DNA from: Xylanivirga thermophila
GTDB lineage: Bacteria; Bacillota; Clostridia; Caldicoprobacterales; Xylanivirgaceae
DNA: 52,512 bases
NCBI RefSeq assembly: GCF_004138105.1
Contig: NZ_RXHQ01000012.1
Span: 1 to 52,512 of the forward strand
Direction of reading: 5' to 3'
Shown: positions 32,725 through 43,546 of the stretch, in pieces
How the letters are laid out: each line of letters opens with the position of its first letter
Numbering within the stretch: the stretch's first letter is position 1
The notes under the pieces: generated by a model
Told to the model about the DNA's origin: nothing
Seen by the model: only the letters and a program-made list of their open reading frames with translations
Database searches by the model: none
Program-made: the position numbers and the translations under genes

Positions 32725-33834
32725 TTACAAAATCCTCTTCTTTTCTACCACTAGGGGAATATCTTCATCACCTTTTAGCTCCTTACCAGGTGCTATTTCC
32801 ACATATTTATCGGTAATTATATTAGTAAGCTTTGACCCATTGCCTATAATACCATTCTGAAGTACTATACAATTCTTTAAAACTGCCCCCTTACCAACCT
32901 TGACTTTTCTAAAGATTATGCTGTTTTCTATATTGCCTTCTATAATGCACCCATTCCCTATTATAGAATTCTTTACATCACTGTTTTCATAATATCTAGC
33001 AGGAACCTCATCACTAGCCTTTGTATATACAGGCCTTTCATCTAAGAATAACTGTTTCCTTATTCCATGATCTAATAGTTCCATACTGCTTTTATAATAA
33101 GCCTTTAGTGAATTTATACATCTTAAATAACCTTTAAATTCATATGTACCCACTCTATACCTGTCCAACGAATTATATATTGCATTCTTAATCTTCCTAA
33201 AATTGCCAGTGGTTACTCCTTCCCTTACCAACTCAATGAATAAATCTTTTTTCATTATATACATTTCCATACATATATTTGCATCCTGCATATTGCCTAT
33301 GTTTTTGCCTACGCTCTGCAACCTTCCATCATCATCTATATTGAGTACTTCACACAACAAAAAATTTTTATCGGCATTAACTACCTTCTTATATATTACA
33401 GTTACATCATTTTCTGAATTCTGGTGAAAGTCCACTGCTTTCTTAAAATCAATATTGCATATCATATATGAAGAAGAGAGAATTATATATTCCTGTTTTG
33501 ATTTATAAAAATACTCTATGTTGCTGGAAAAATTATATATATCATCTATTTCAGGGTTTATATGTGCAAAATTAAAAGTTCTAAGTCCATCTATCTTTCT
33601 ATTCAAATCCCACGGACGTCCATTTCCCAAATGATCCATTAATGATCTCGACTGCATCTTTGTAAATATCCCTATATTGTCTATTCCAGCATTGGTCATA
33701 TTTGAAAGGATAAAATCTATTATTCTATATCTACCTGCTATAGGTACCGATGCCAATGATCTATTCCTAGTAAGTTCTCTTATCCTGTCTTCATTTTCAT
33801 CTAAGTTTATAATCCCCATACAATTTTTTAACAT
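32725..33834 (-). CDS. glgD: GlgD, ADP-glucose pyrophosphorylase regulatory subunit
   Basis: A 369-residue protein with the nucleotidyltransferase fold of GlgC. The active-site loop is altered: the usual GGxGxRL is replaced by GIINLDENEDRIREL, as in GlgD subunits. A left-handed beta-helix tail (about 270-360; NSIIGNGCIIEG, GKGAVLKNCIVLQ) is present. Family knowledge: GlgD partners GlgC in Bacillota and raises its activity. It lies 42 bases after glgC and ends the operon. Confidence 0.93.
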   Translation of the reverse strand: MLKNCMGIINLDENEDRIRELTRNRSLASVPIAGRYRIIDFILSNMTNAGIDNIGIFTKMQSRSLMDHLGNGRPWDLNRKIDGLRTFNFAHINPEIDDIYNFSSNIEYFYKSKQEYIILSSSYMICNIDFKKAVDFHQNSENDVTVIYKKVVNADKNFLLCEVLNIDDDGRLQSVGKNIGNMQDANICMEMYIMKKDLFIELVREGVTTGNFRKIKNAIYNSLDRYRVGTYEFKGYLRCINSLKAYYKSSMELLDHGIRKQLFLDERPVYTKASDEVPARYYENSDVKNSIIGNGCIIEGNIENSIIFRKVKVGKGAVLKNCIVLQNGIIGNGSKLTNIITDKYVEIAPGKELKGDEDIPLVVEKKRIL

Positions 33835-33876
33835 ATTAATTCCCCCAATCCTAATAAGCCCATTATAATTAACAGC

Positions 33877-35022
33877 TTATTTCACAACCGACCCCGATTT
33901 TATATCCTCATTGACTCCAATAACTGTCACCTTTTTGCCATCCCCTATAATACTGTTTCTTCTTATAATCGCATTATTACCAATTATCGCTTTATTGATA
34001 ATAACGTTTTCTCCTACCTTTGCATCTGGCATTATTACTGAATTCATCACTTTGGCATTCTTACCAACTATTGCACCTATGGATAATATGGAGTGTATAA
34101 TCTCTCCATATACCCTACACCCATCTACTACAAGTGAATCTTTTATACTAGCATTTGGACCTATATATTGTGCAGGCCTTACATAGTTATAAGAATATAC
34201 TCTCCAAGCAGGATCCCGCATATTAAGCCCGTTATCACTCTCTAGAAGATCCATATTTGACTCCCATAAACTTTCTATCGTACCTACATCCTTCCAGTAA
34301 CCCTCAAAAGGATAGGCATACAATTTAAGTCCAGACTTTAGCATTTTGGGTATGATATTTTTACCAAAATCATTGCTAGAATTCTTGTCCCTTACATCCT
34401 CTTTTAAAAATTTTTTAAGAAGGGTCCAATTAAATATGTATATCCCCATAGATGCCTTGTTACTCTTAGGATGCTTAGGCTTTTCTTCAAATTCATATAT
34501 GGACAAATCTTCATTTGTATTCATGATACCAAACCTAGACGCCTCATTGGGGTCTACGTCTATGACTGCTATAGTACAGTCTGAGCATTTTTGTCTATGG
34601 AACTTAAGCATTTTCTCATAATCCATTTTATATATGTGATCCCCTGATAATACAATTATATATTCCGGATCATAGCTATCTATAAAGGATATATTCTGAT
34701 ATATGGCATCTGCTGTCCCTCTATACCAGCTACCTCCAGATTCCTCCTGATAGGGCGGGAGTATATACACCCCACCATTTCGCCTGTCCAAATCCCATGG
34801 GCTACCTAATCCCACATGAGCATGAAGTTCAAGGGGCATATATTGAGTAAGCACTCCCACCGTATATATGCCTGAATTCGAACAGTTACTAAGGGTAAAA
34901 TCTATTATTCTATATTTTCCCCCAAAAGGTACTGCAGGTTTAGCTAAGTGCTTAGTTAAAACACCTAATCTAGAACCCTGTCCTCCTGCCAATATCATTG
35001 CCACTATTTCCTTGTTCTGCAT
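33877..35022 (-). CDS. glgC: Glucose-1-phosphate adenylyltransferase
   Basis: A 381-residue ADP-glucose pyrophosphorylase making the glycogen precursor. It has [16 protein letters not shown] with the pyrophosphorylase loop, [30 protein letters not shown] and FEEKPKHP, and a C-terminal beta-helix ([20 protein letters not shown]). ATG 35022 (MQNKEIVAM) follows GTGGGG; a start at 35046 is possible but less well placed. Confidence 0.96.
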   Translation of the reverse strand: MQNKEIVAMILAGGQGSRLGVLTKHLAKPAVPFGGKYRIIDFTLSNCSNSGIYTVGVLTQYMPLELHAHVGLGSPWDLDRRNGGVYILPPYQEESGGSWYRGTADAIYQNISFIDSYDPEYIIVLSGDHIYKMDYEKMLKFHRQKCSDCTIAVIDVDPNEASRFGIMNTNEDLSIYEFEEKPKHPKSNKASMGIYIFNWTLLKKFLKEDVRDKNSSNDFGKNIIPKMLKSGLKLYAYPFEGYWKDVGTIESLWESNMDLLESDNGLNMRDPAWRVYSYNYVRPAQYIGPNASIKDSLVVDGCRVYGEIIHSILSIGAIVGKNAKVMNSVIMPDAKVGENVIINKAIIGNNAIIRRNSIIGDGKKVTVIGVNEDIKSGSVVK

Positions 35023-35110
35023 TGAGACACCCCACTTCACCTTCATGTTTCTATAAATTAATATATTAAATTCTATATTAATTTATATACTAAAATATTC
35101 ATCATTACAC

Positions 35111-36904
35111 TTAAATCTCCCATAAATCCATTATTATCTTAAAGCTCAAAGGGTTCATATCCATATGTAGCCTTTGTTCTGGTATATCTAAACATATCCT
35201 ATTAGATGGATGCCTATTTACTATTACAAATGCTCGATTTCCTCCATAAAACCTTTCAAAGCATAATATATCCTGATGTGAATTATAAAACCTGATATTG
35301 CCCTTTTTAAATACATCATGCTTGTTTCTTATGGAGGTAAGCCTTCTATATAAATTCATAATATATTTATTTTCCTTGCCCCATGGATAAGTTCTTCTGT
35401 TGTCAGGATCTGTCCCCCCCTTTACTCCCGCCTCATCCCCATAATATATAAGGGGTACCCCTGGAAATGTCATCTGTATGGCTACCGCCAGCTCCATATA
35501 TAAAACTGCCTTATCACCTTTAGCATGAAACATGGTAAGTATCCTCTCCGTATCGTGGGTACCCAGTATATTTAAATTAGAATAGAATGCCTCAGGAGGA
35601 TAATTCTCATAAATGCTCATCATCCTCCTGCTAAACTCATGGGAAGTAATATGCCCATTTAAAAAGGATATGACAGCCCCTCTAAAGGGGTAATTGGTAA
35701 CTGAATCCAGTTCATGTCCAAACAGATATTCACGACTTTTGGAATAGCTTATCTTATTCGATGCATCCTCCCACACCTCCCCTATAAGTACACTATCTTC
35801 CCTAGTCTTTTTCATCTCTTTTTTTAGCTGCTCTATAAATGGGTCAGGAAGTTCATCTGCCACATCAAGTCTCCAGCCCGATGCTCCTAATTTAATCCAT
35901 TTTTTTATCACCGAATCCTCATCATTTATTATAAAATCCATATAACTACGATTGAGCTCATCTACATTGGGCTGATTATCAATACCCCACCAGCATTCGT
36001 ATATATCAGGGTATTGGATGAATCTATACCAATTGTAATATGGAGAATCCTTAGATTGATAAGCACCTAACGCCTTATAGCGTCCAAACTTATTGAAATA
36101 AACGCTATCAGCGCCAGTATGACTAAATACACCATCTAAAATTATTCTTATCCCCCTTTTTTCTGCCTCGAGGCATAGCTCTTTAAATATCTCTTCATTA
36201 CCAAACATGGGATCTATTTTTTTATAATCTGCCGTATCATATTTGTGATTACTACTTGATTCAAATATAGGATTTAAGTATATTACGGTAACATAAAGTG
36301 ATTTTAAATAATCAAGCTTTTCTATTACCCCTTTCAGATTACCTCCATAAAATTCCCATCTTTTTATATCACCTTTATCATCCTTTATATACATGGGTTC
36401 ATCATCCCAATTTGCATATATAAAACTATTCTTTTTTGGGTTTAGAACTTTTCCGTCTTCATTTCCATTACAAAATCTATCAACAAATATCTGATAAACG
36501 ATGCCCTCCTTATACCAGGCAGGCACTTTAAATTCCCTATATACCGTAATTTGATAATAGGGGGGGTTTTTATTATAGATCCTCCCTTCACCACCTAAAC
36601 CATCATGATTATTGCCATAATAAAATACCTGATTGTATGCATAGATGGTAAAATAATAATTGATTATACCTATATGTTCTTCTTTTATATGAATGTTTTT
36701 CTCAAATATCTGCATATCTCCAGCCCATCTTTGCTCCATAGGTACACTCATTCTATGTCCATCAAATAGTATTATCTCTAATTCTACTTTTCCAATATTT
36801 TTACCCTCTAATCTCAAAATCACATTATCCTTCGGCTTTACTGCCCCAAACGGAGTTCGAAAATATAGTTCCTGCGAATCATGTTTAGCATAGATATCTG
36901 GCAT
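35111..36904 (-). CDS. GH13 alpha-amylase family enzyme (neopullulanase/maltogenic type)
   Basis: A 597-residue cytosolic glycoside hydrolase with no signal peptide. An N-terminal starch-binding-like domain (about 1-125, CBM34 type) precedes the GH13 barrel. The four conserved regions are visible: DGVFSHTG, GWRLDVADE with the nucleophilic Asp, LIGEVWED with the acid Glu, and LGTHDTER. The layout suits cyclomaltodextrinase/neopullulanase enzymes acting on maltodextrins. Lying inside the glg operon between glgP and glgC, it probably trims the limit dextrins left by the phosphorylase. GGAGG precedes ATG 36904. Confidence 0.92.
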   Translation of the reverse strand: MPDIYAKHDSQELYFRTPFGAVKPKDNVILRLEGKNIGKVELEIILFDGHRMSVPMEQRWAGDMQIFEKNIHIKEEHIGIINYYFTIYAYNQVFYYGNNHDGLGGEGRIYNKNPPYYQITVYREFKVPAWYKEGIVYQIFVDRFCNGNEDGKVLNPKKNSFIYANWDDEPMYIKDDKGDIKRWEFYGGNLKGVIEKLDYLKSLYVTVIYLNPIFESSSNHKYDTADYKKIDPMFGNEEIFKELCLEAEKRGIRIILDGVFSHTGADSVYFNKFGRYKALGAYQSKDSPYYNWYRFIQYPDIYECWWGIDNQPNVDELNRSYMDFIINDEDSVIKKWIKLGASGWRLDVADELPDPFIEQLKKEMKKTREDSVLIGEVWEDASNKISYSKSREYLFGHELDSVTNYPFRGAVISFLNGHITSHEFSRRMMSIYENYPPEAFYSNLNILGTHDTERILTMFHAKGDKAVLYMELAVAIQMTFPGVPLIYYGDEAGVKGGTDPDNRRTYPWGKENKYIMNLYRRLTSIRNKHDVFKKGNIRFYNSHQDILCFERFYGGNRAFVIVNRHPSNRICLDIPEQRLHMDMNPLSFKIIMDLWEI

Positions 36905-36943
36905 AAAATTCCTCCTTAAGGAAGTTATATGTTAGAAAACACA

Positions 36944-39379
36944 CTACAAATTTTTATATAGATACCCTGAACCCCATATTCCTGTAGCATATTCTTGTAT
37001 AGTTCTATCGCTGGAAAATATACCTGAATGGGCTATGTTAGTTATAGCTATTTTGTTCCATTCGGTAAAATCCCTATATAATATATCTGCCCTTCCTTGG
37101 GCTTTTATATAAGAGTCAAAATCCTTAATCACAAAAAATTCGTCATTATATGTAATGAGACTTTCATAGATAGGCTTAAATTTATCCTTATCACTTGAAT
37201 ATTGACCATTCATAAGATCTTCTACCACCTGTTTTAATATAGCATTACTACTTAATATGCTAGTCGAAGAATAACCACCAGTTTGGTAATAGTTAAGCAC
37301 TTCACGTTCAGTAAGCCCAAATATGATTATATTTTCATCTCCAACTTCATCTCGTATCTCTATATTAGCCCCATCTAAAGTAGCTATGGTAACTGCTCCA
37401 TTCATCATAAATTTCATATTACTAGTTCCTGATGCCTCTTTTGTAGTGGTTGATATCTGCTCACTAAGGTCAGCCGCAGGTATGATCTTCTCCGCTAAAG
37501 ACACCCTATAATTCTCCATAAAAACTACCTTTATAATGTTATTGACTCTAGGATCATTATTTATCCTATTTGCCACTGAATTTATAAGCTCAATTATATT
37601 CTTAGCTAGATAATAACCAGGGGCAGCCTTACCTGCAAATATAAATGTCCTAGGCACTATATCAAGATTGGGATTTTCAATAAGTCTATTATAAAGGGCC
37701 ATTATTCTAAGGCAATTGAGTGTCTGCCTCTTATAGGCATGTATCCTCTTTATATGCACATCAAACATGGAATCTGGATCCACATCTATTCCCTGGGTAC
37801 GCTTTATAAAATTTGATAGTCTTACTTTATTATCCCTTTTTATATCATAAAGTCTCCCCTGAACTGATCTATCATGGGCAAATCTTTCGAATTTTTCCAT
37901 ATCGGTAGGGTGTTTTATCCAGCTATCACCTATAGTATCTATCAAAAGAGCCGTAAGCTGTGGATTGGCCTTTATAAGCCACCTTCTATGGGTTATTCCG
38001 TTGGTTTTGTTGTTAAATTTTCTTGGATACAGATAATAAAAATCGGTCATTTCTTCTTTTTTTAGTATTTCAGTATGTAGCTTTGCCACCCCATTTACGC
38101 TATGACTTCCTACTATGGCCAGATGGGCCATTTTTACATACCCATCGGACAGTATAGACATCCTCGATATCTTATCCCATTGACCGATATATCTATTCCA
38201 TAACTGTCCACAAAGCCTTTCATTTATTTCCTCTATTATCATATAGATTCTAGGCAAAAGTCTTTTGAACATATCTATAGGCCATTTTTCTAAAGCTTCA
38301 GCTAATATTGTGTGATTGGTATAGGATATAGTATTGGTAGTTATCCGCCACGCATCATCCCATCCTAAACCTTCCTCATCCATCAATATCCTCATAAGTT
38401 CTGGAATAGCCAATGCAGGATGGGTATCATTTATATGTATGGCCATCTTTTCATCCAGATCCCGTATACCCACTCCATTATTTTTAAAATGCCTTATAAT
38501 ACTTTGAAGACCTGCGGAAACGAAAAAATACTGCTGCTTTAACCTTAGTATTTTTCCTTCATATAGCGTATCATCAGGATATAATATCTGTGATATGGCT
38601 TCTACAGAGTTTTTATATTCTATAGCCTTTGAATACTCCCCCCTGCTAAAAGAGGAAAAATCAAATTCATCAGACAAGGGCTCTGCGCTCCATAGCCTTA
38701 AAGTATTAACGGTGTCATTTTCATACCCTACAATGGGCATATCATAGGGAATAGCTAGTACAGGTTCATAATCATCATGTATAAATATCAAATGGCCATC
38801 TCTTCTCTCCACCCTCACATGGCCTCCAAACTTGACTATCTGAGCCTTATCAGGCTTTTTTATTTCCCATACATTTCCGTTTTTTAGCCAATTTTCTGGC
38901 GCCTCCACCTGGGATCCATCTATAATCTTTTGTTCAAAAAAGCCGCGCTTATATCTTATTCCACATCCATGACCAGGAATGTTTAAAGACGCCATGGAAT
39001 CAAGAAAACATGCCGCTAATCGCCCTAAACCTCCATTTCCTAAACCTTGATCCTCCTCCATCTCTTCTAATCTCTCAAGATCTATCCCAAGATCAGATAA
39101 ACCTTCTTTACATACATCCCTTATACCAAGATTTAATAGAGTGTTCCCTAGCATCCTGCCCATAAGAAATTCCATGGAAAAATAATACACCTGTTTTTCT
39201 CCTGTATCATTGTATCGTTTATTGGTTGAAAGCCACATTTTAACTACATAATCCCTAGTCAATCCTGCTAGGGCTTCATATTTATTGTAATCAGTACCTT
39301 CCGATAGCTCCGTTCCATGCATTTCTATAAATTTTTCAATATAATCCTTTTTAAATTGTTCCTTGCCTATTTTTAACAT
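36944..39379 (-). CDS. glgP: Glycogen/starch phosphorylase
   Basis: An 811-residue PLP enzyme releasing glucose 1-phosphate from glycogen. Recognisable are YYFSMEFLMGRMLGNTL, the glycine-rich NGGLGRLAACFLDS, and the pyridoxal-phosphate lysine region EASGTSNMKFMMNGAVTIAT. Full length for the family (about 800-830). GGGAGG precedes ATG 39379. Together with glgA and glgB it lets the operon both build and degrade glycogen. Confidence 0.97.
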   Translation of the reverse strand: MLKIGKEQFKKDYIEKFIEMHGTELSEGTDYNKYEALAGLTRDYVVKMWLSTNKRYNDTGEKQVYYFSMEFLMGRMLGNTLLNLGIRDVCKEGLSDLGIDLERLEEMEEDQGLGNGGLGRLAACFLDSMASLNIPGHGCGIRYKRGFFEQKIIDGSQVEAPENWLKNGNVWEIKKPDKAQIVKFGGHVRVERRDGHLIFIHDDYEPVLAIPYDMPIVGYENDTVNTLRLWSAEPLSDEFDFSSFSRGEYSKAIEYKNSVEAISQILYPDDTLYEGKILRLKQQYFFVSAGLQSIIRHFKNNGVGIRDLDEKMAIHINDTHPALAIPELMRILMDEEGLGWDDAWRITTNTISYTNHTILAEALEKWPIDMFKRLLPRIYMIIEEINERLCGQLWNRYIGQWDKISRMSILSDGYVKMAHLAIVGSHSVNGVAKLHTEILKKEEMTDFYYLYPRKFNNKTNGITHRRWLIKANPQLTALLIDTIGDSWIKHPTDMEKFERFAHDRSVQGRLYDIKRDNKVRLSNFIKRTQGIDVDPDSMFDVHIKRIHAYKRQTLNCLRIMALYNRLIENPNLDIVPRTFIFAGKAAPGYYLAKNIIELINSVANRINNDPRVNNIIKVVFMENYRVSLAEKIIPAADLSEQISTTTKEASGTSNMKFMMNGAVTIATLDGANIEIRDEVGDENIIIFGLTEREVLNYYQTGGYSSTSILSSNAILKQVVEDLMNGQYSSDKDKFKPIYESLITYNDEFFVIKDFDSYIKAQGRADILYRDFTEWNKIAITNIAHSGIFSSDRTIQEYATGIWGSGYLYKNL

Positions 39380-39400
39380 ATTTATGCCTCCCTGAAAAAG

Positions 39401-40849
39401 TCACTTTAACATGCCTTCATAGAGTTCCTTATAGGAATTTGCGGCATTTTCCCAGCTGTTATTAGAATCCATAGCCTGCCTTATAATGTCTTTCCATATT
39501 CCTTTATCCTTGTAATAATTAAGGGCCATGCCTATTACATAGGAAAGATCCTCAGGATTACAGCTGGTGAAGCTAAAACCATTTCCTTTCCCAGTAAATT
39601 TGTTATAGGGTTTTACAGTATCTTTAAGTCCTCCCGTCTCCCGTACTATGGGCAGACTTCCATACCTTAGGGCTATAAGCTGCCCTAGGCCACAAGGTTC
39701 AAACAATGATGGCATAAGGAATATATCAGAAGCCGCATATATCCTATGGGCCAAAGTATTATCAAAGGATATATTGGCAGACATTCTATCCCTATATCTA
39801 TCTTGAAGCCCTTTGAAAAAACCTTCAAATTGATATTCTCCAGTGCCTAATACAACAAGTTGCACATCTTTTTGCAATAATGTATCTGAAATGGATGTTA
39901 TAAGATCCATACCTTTTTGTTTGGTTAACCTAGATACTATACCTAGCATGGGTATATCCCTGTCCACCTTAAGTCCTAACTCCTGCTGAAGCTTTATCTT
40001 ATTTTCATATTTATCCTCTAATGTATCCATATCATAGTTTTTATAGATCATAGGATCGGTTTTAGGATTATATATGCTATAATCTATACCGTTTACTATG
40101 CCATGAAGATGAGCAGACCTGCTCGCTAATAGACCATCCATTTTTTCTCCAAATTGGGGCGTTTGTATCTCCCAGGCATACGATCTACTTACAGTGGCTA
40201 CCTCGTCTGCATAGCTTATACCACCTTTCATGAAGCTAACTGCACCATATAGTTCAAGACTGCCATCTGTATAGAGTTCATCTCCAAGTCCAAACAACTC
40301 TTCAAGTATATTAGGATCATAATTCCCCTGAAACGCCATATTATGAATGCTGTATAATATTTTTATACGCTGATAAAATGGATCAGTTTTATATTGAACT
40401 TTATATAGAACTGGTATCATCCCTGTTTGCCAATCATTACAGTGTATTATGTCTGGTTTCCAGTTAATCTCTTTTAACATCATGAGGACCGCCCTATCAT
40501 AAAATGCAAATCTCTCACCGTCGTCATAGTGCCCGTATATATCATCCCTAAAAAAATAATACTCATTGTCTATAAGGTAGTATTTTACCCCATCTACATC
40601 ACACTCAAATATACTGCAATTTTGGTTTCTCCAGCCCACCGGCACGATAAAAGATCTTATACAATGTATTTCCTCTTTAAGTGAGCCATTTATACCCTTA
40701 TATTTGGGCATTACCACCCTTATATCCATTCCCATACCCCGTAAGTATTTAGGGAGGGCATAGGAAACATCGCCTAATCCTCCAGTCTTTATAAAGGGAT
40801 CGGCCTCCGATGTAACAAATAAAATCTTCACTTTTCTTTTTTCCTCCAT
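39401..40849 (-). CDS. glgA: Glycogen synthase (ADP-glucose type)
   Basis: A 482-residue GT5 glycosyltransferase. [16 protein letters not shown] near the N-terminus binds ADP-glucose. [38 protein letters not shown] and [15 protein letters not shown] follow in the family's order. Its ATG lies only five bases after the glgB stop, so it is translationally coupled; its own ribosome binding site is weak (AGG within the glgB end). Confidence 0.97.
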   Translation of the reverse strand: MEEKRKVKILFVTSEADPFIKTGGLGDVSYALPKYLRGMGMDIRVVMPKYKGINGSLKEEIHCIRSFIVPVGWRNQNCSIFECDVDGVKYYLIDNEYYFFRDDIYGHYDDGERFAFYDRAVLMMLKEINWKPDIIHCNDWQTGMIPVLYKVQYKTDPFYQRIKILYSIHNMAFQGNYDPNILEELFGLGDELYTDGSLELYGAVSFMKGGISYADEVATVSRSYAWEIQTPQFGEKMDGLLASRSAHLHGIVNGIDYSIYNPKTDPMIYKNYDMDTLEDKYENKIKLQQELGLKVDRDIPMLGIVSRLTKQKGMDLITSISDTLLQKDVQLVVLGTGEYQFEGFFKGLQDRYRDRMSANISFDNTLAHRIYAASDIFLMPSLFEPCGLGQLIALRYGSLPIVRETGGLKDTVKPYNKFTGKGNGFSFTSCNPEDLSYVIGMALNYYKDKGIWKDIIRQAMDSNNSWENAANSYKELYEGMLK

Positions 40850-40854
40850 CTTTA

Positions 40855-42834
40855 TTAACCTATATTTGCCAATTGAATCTTACCAATTTTGCTCTCTTCC
40901 TTTATATCCTCTTCTATCCTATTTATCTTCAGTATAAGTGCAGCCATGGGAGGCACCTTTATGGTAAGATGATATGTTTGGTTGTGCCATTGCCCAGTCT
41001 TAGCATATAATATTTCATCCATTATCTGACCCGATCCTCCAAACTCCTGGCTGTCGGTGTTTAGAAGTTCTTCATATTCTCCTAAATAGGGCACCCCTAT
41101 TTTGTAGTCATAATATACTATAGGAGTAAAGTTACATACTACCACAAGGGTTTCCTCCGGTTTTTCAGAGCGCCTCATAAATACTATTATGCTTTGATCA
41201 GCATTATCAGCATCTATCCATTCAAAACCTTCCGTGCTATAGTCAAGCTTCCATAGGGCGGCATTATCCTTATATATATGATTTAGTGTTTTAAAGAATA
41301 ACTTGGTTTTCCTATGTGTCTCAAACTGTTCTATAAGTTGCCATTCTAAAGATTCATAATGCCTCCACTCTATAAATTGGGCAAATTCACTACCCATAAA
41401 CAGAGTCTTCTTGCCTGGATGGGTATACATATAAGCCGCAAAAACCCTAAGGCCTGCGAATTTATTCCAATAATCTCCCCACATCTTGTCTATAAGTGAT
41501 TTTTTACCATGCACCACTTCATCATGGGAGATAGGCAGTATGAAGTTTTCCGAGTAGTGATACATCATGGAAAATGTTATAAGGTTATGATTATATTTTC
41601 TATACACTGGGTCAAGGGTTATATACTTTAAAACGTCATTCATCCACCCCATATTCCACTTAAAATTAAAGCCCAATCCTCCGAGGTACGAAGGTTTTGT
41701 GACCATAGGCCAAGCGGTGGATTCTTCTGCAATCATAAGTATATTGGGAAACTCATGGAATAATGTCTCGCTAAGCTCCCTAAAAAACACTATGGCCTCT
41801 AGATTCTCCCTCCCGCCATATTTGTTAGGCGTCCACTCTCCAGCCCTTCTATCATAATCAAGATATAGCATATTAGCCACCGCATCTACCCTTAAACCAT
41901 CTATATGGAACTCCTTAAGCCAGTAAGTAGCATTTGATATTAGAAAACTTTTTACCTCTGGGCAGCTAAGATCAAAATTGGCAGCTCCCCATCCCATATT
42001 CTCGGCTCTATTACTATCCTTGTACTCATATGTAGGCGTCCCATCATATCTATAAAGTCCATAATCATCTTTACAAAAATGTCCAGGCACCCAATCAAGG
42101 ATAACCCCTATCCCTTGACCGTGGCATACATCTACAAAATATTTAAAATCCTCTATGCTGCCAAATCTACTGGTAACAGAATAATATCCCGTTATCTGAT
42201 ATCCCCATGAATCATCAAGAGGATGCTCCATAATAGGCATGAGTTCGATATGGGTATATCCCATGTCTTTTGCATATTTAGGTAAATCTTTTGCCAGTTC
42301 TCTATATGTCAAAAACTCTCCATCCTCTCCCCGTTTCCATGACCCTAGATGCACTTCGTATACATTTATCGGGCTCTCATATATATTTGTATTCCTTCTT
42401 TTATCCATCCAAATCTTATCACTCCAATTAAATCCATTGGGTTTTACAATTACTGAAGCTGTATCTGGACGTTTTTGAGAATAAAAAGCAAAGGGATCGG
42501 CCTTTAAAAGCTTCACCCCTTTCTGCGTGGTTATCTCATATTTATATAGATGCATGTCCTCCTTTATCCCCGGTATAAATGCGCTCCATAAACCCTGGAA
42601 TGATATAGGCTTTAAGGCATATTTATCATCTATATTCCAATCACTAAAGCTGCCAGTTACATGGACAGACTTTGCATTTGGTGCCCAAGTAGTAAACCTA
42701 ATACCTAATTTCCCATTTTCTCTAGTAAAACACGCCCCCATAAATCTATAGCATTCATTATGCTGACCTGCATGAAAAAGAGAGATGTCAGCATCACAAA
42801 TAAGGGATTTTGATAGAGCTCCTGAGTTTTTCAT
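40855..42834 (-). CDS. glgB: 1,4-alpha-glucan branching enzyme
   Basis: A 659-residue GH13 enzyme creating alpha-1,6 branches. A CBM48 domain (about 35-130; [19 protein letters not shown]) is followed by the barrel with [21 protein letters not shown] carrying the nucleophilic Asp, [10 protein letters not shown] and [12 protein letters not shown], then a beta C-domain. I start at ATG 42834, nine bases after AGGTGG; ATG 42843 or 42873 are alternatives. First gene of the glg operon, right behind a 21-bp hairpin. Confidence 0.95.
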   Translation of the reverse strand: MKNSGALSKSLICDADISLFHAGQHNECYRFMGACFTRENGKLGIRFTTWAPNAKSVHVTGSFSDWNIDDKYALKPISFQGLWSAFIPGIKEDMHLYKYEITTQKGVKLLKADPFAFYSQKRPDTASVIVKPNGFNWSDKIWMDKRRNTNIYESPINVYEVHLGSWKRGEDGEFLTYRELAKDLPKYAKDMGYTHIELMPIMEHPLDDSWGYQITGYYSVTSRFGSIEDFKYFVDVCHGQGIGVILDWVPGHFCKDDYGLYRYDGTPTYEYKDSNRAENMGWGAANFDLSCPEVKSFLISNATYWLKEFHIDGLRVDAVANMLYLDYDRRAGEWTPNKYGGRENLEAIVFFRELSETLFHEFPNILMIAEESTAWPMVTKPSYLGGLGFNFKWNMGWMNDVLKYITLDPVYRKYNHNLITFSMMYHYSENFILPISHDEVVHGKKSLIDKMWGDYWNKFAGLRVFAAYMYTHPGKKTLFMGSEFAQFIEWRHYESLEWQLIEQFETHRKTKLFFKTLNHIYKDNAALWKLDYSTEGFEWIDADNADQSIIVFMRRSEKPEETLVVVCNFTPIVYYDYKIGVPYLGEYEELLNTDSQEFGGSGQIMDEILYAKTGQWHNQTYHLTIKVPPMAALILKINRIEEDIKEESKIGKIQLANIG

Positions 42835-42868
42835 ACCCTTCATCCACCTTTTAAATAGTATAGTAAAA

Positions 42869-42914
42869 AACAAATACCCCTGACATATAAAGATATATGT
42901 CAGGGGTATTTGTT
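42869..42914 (-). terminator. Perfect 21-bp hairpin between the transporter gene and glgB
   Basis: 42869-42889 and 42894-42914 are exact inverted repeats (core ATACCCCTGACATATA) with a 4-base loop. On the minus strand the stem is followed by TTTTTTACTA, so it terminates the NiaX-like transcript 35 bases before glgB. As glgB has no obvious promoter beyond TATACT just after it, the hairpin could also act as an attenuator for the glycogen operon. Confidence 0.85.
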
Positions 42915-42948
42915 TTATTACTCATTCCTGTAGATTAATTCTATATAT

Positions 42949-43455
42949 TTAAATAGAGTTTGAAGGCCTTTTTAAAAGTGAAGTCTTAATCAATGCTTCA
43001 TATACCATAAATGTAACAAGTGCATCAACTAGATGATGGCCTATAGTACCTATGCCACATGCTAACATCGCTTTTTTTAGATCCCATCCAAAGGGCAGCA
43101 CCACAAGTGCTTCACATAATCCATGTATAGGTGCAGTAATAAGAAGTACCTTTTTGTATGACATTCCCTTCTTATAGGCATTGGCACCTACAAAGGCAAA
43201 TATTGCATGGGTAAATGCCCTTGCCCCTACAATGGCATTTACCTTTATGGTAAATCCTATACCTGAACCTAGTGCAACCATAACTGCCACCTGCGGACTT
43301 ATGGCCATAGCAAGCATTGTGGGCACATGTGCCGTTATAGTAGCCGTAAAAAACGGCGGTATGGTCACCATTAGAGGAGTACCTGCAAGAAGTAATGGGA
43401 TCATTATAGATACAGCAGTAAGCAACCCACCTATTACAATATCCCTTGTTTTCAT
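42949..43455 (-). CDS. NiaX-like vitamin transporter, ECF S-component type
   Basis: A 168-residue protein of about five or six membrane helices, with glycine- and alanine-rich segments (TRDIVIGGLLTAVSIMIPLL, AGTPLMVTIPPFFTA, VAVMVALGSGIGFT). It resembles niacin-transporter S components of the ECF family, from memory. It would bind nicotinate and share the common ECF ATPase module encoded elsewhere. AAGGAGG precedes ATG 43455. Its promoter overlaps a TGTCTTGTCA repeat that could be a NiaR operator, which would fit. Confidence 0.7.
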   Translation of the reverse strand: MKTRDIVIGGLLTAVSIMIPLLLAGTPLMVTIPPFFTATITAHVPTMLAMAISPQVAVMVALGSGIGFTIKVNAIVGARAFTHAIFAFVGANAYKKGMSYKKVLLITAPIHGLCEALVVLPFGWDLKKAMLACGIGTIGHHLVDALVTFMVYEALIKTSLLKRPSNSI

Positions 43456-43491
43456 AAATAGAACCTCCTTATGTATCTAAAAACTAAGGAT

Positions 43492-43533
43492 ATTATAACT
43501 CAGGTCTGGTGTCTTGTCAACTGTCTTGTCACC
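43492..43533 (-). promoter_or_regulatory. Consensus promoter with overlapping TGTCTTGTCA repeat (possible NiaR operator)
   Basis: On the minus strand a perfect TTGACA (43520-43515) and a perfect TATAAT (43497-43492) are 17 bases apart. On the plus strand TGTCTTGTCA occurs at 43510-43519 and 43522-43531, period 12. The first copy overlaps the -35 box and the second lies just beyond it. Such a strong promoter normally needs a repressor; NiaR, the niacin repressor of Bacillota, recognises similar TGTCTTG words, as far as I recall. Confidence 0.65.
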
Positions 43534-43546
43534 TGTATTTTAATTT

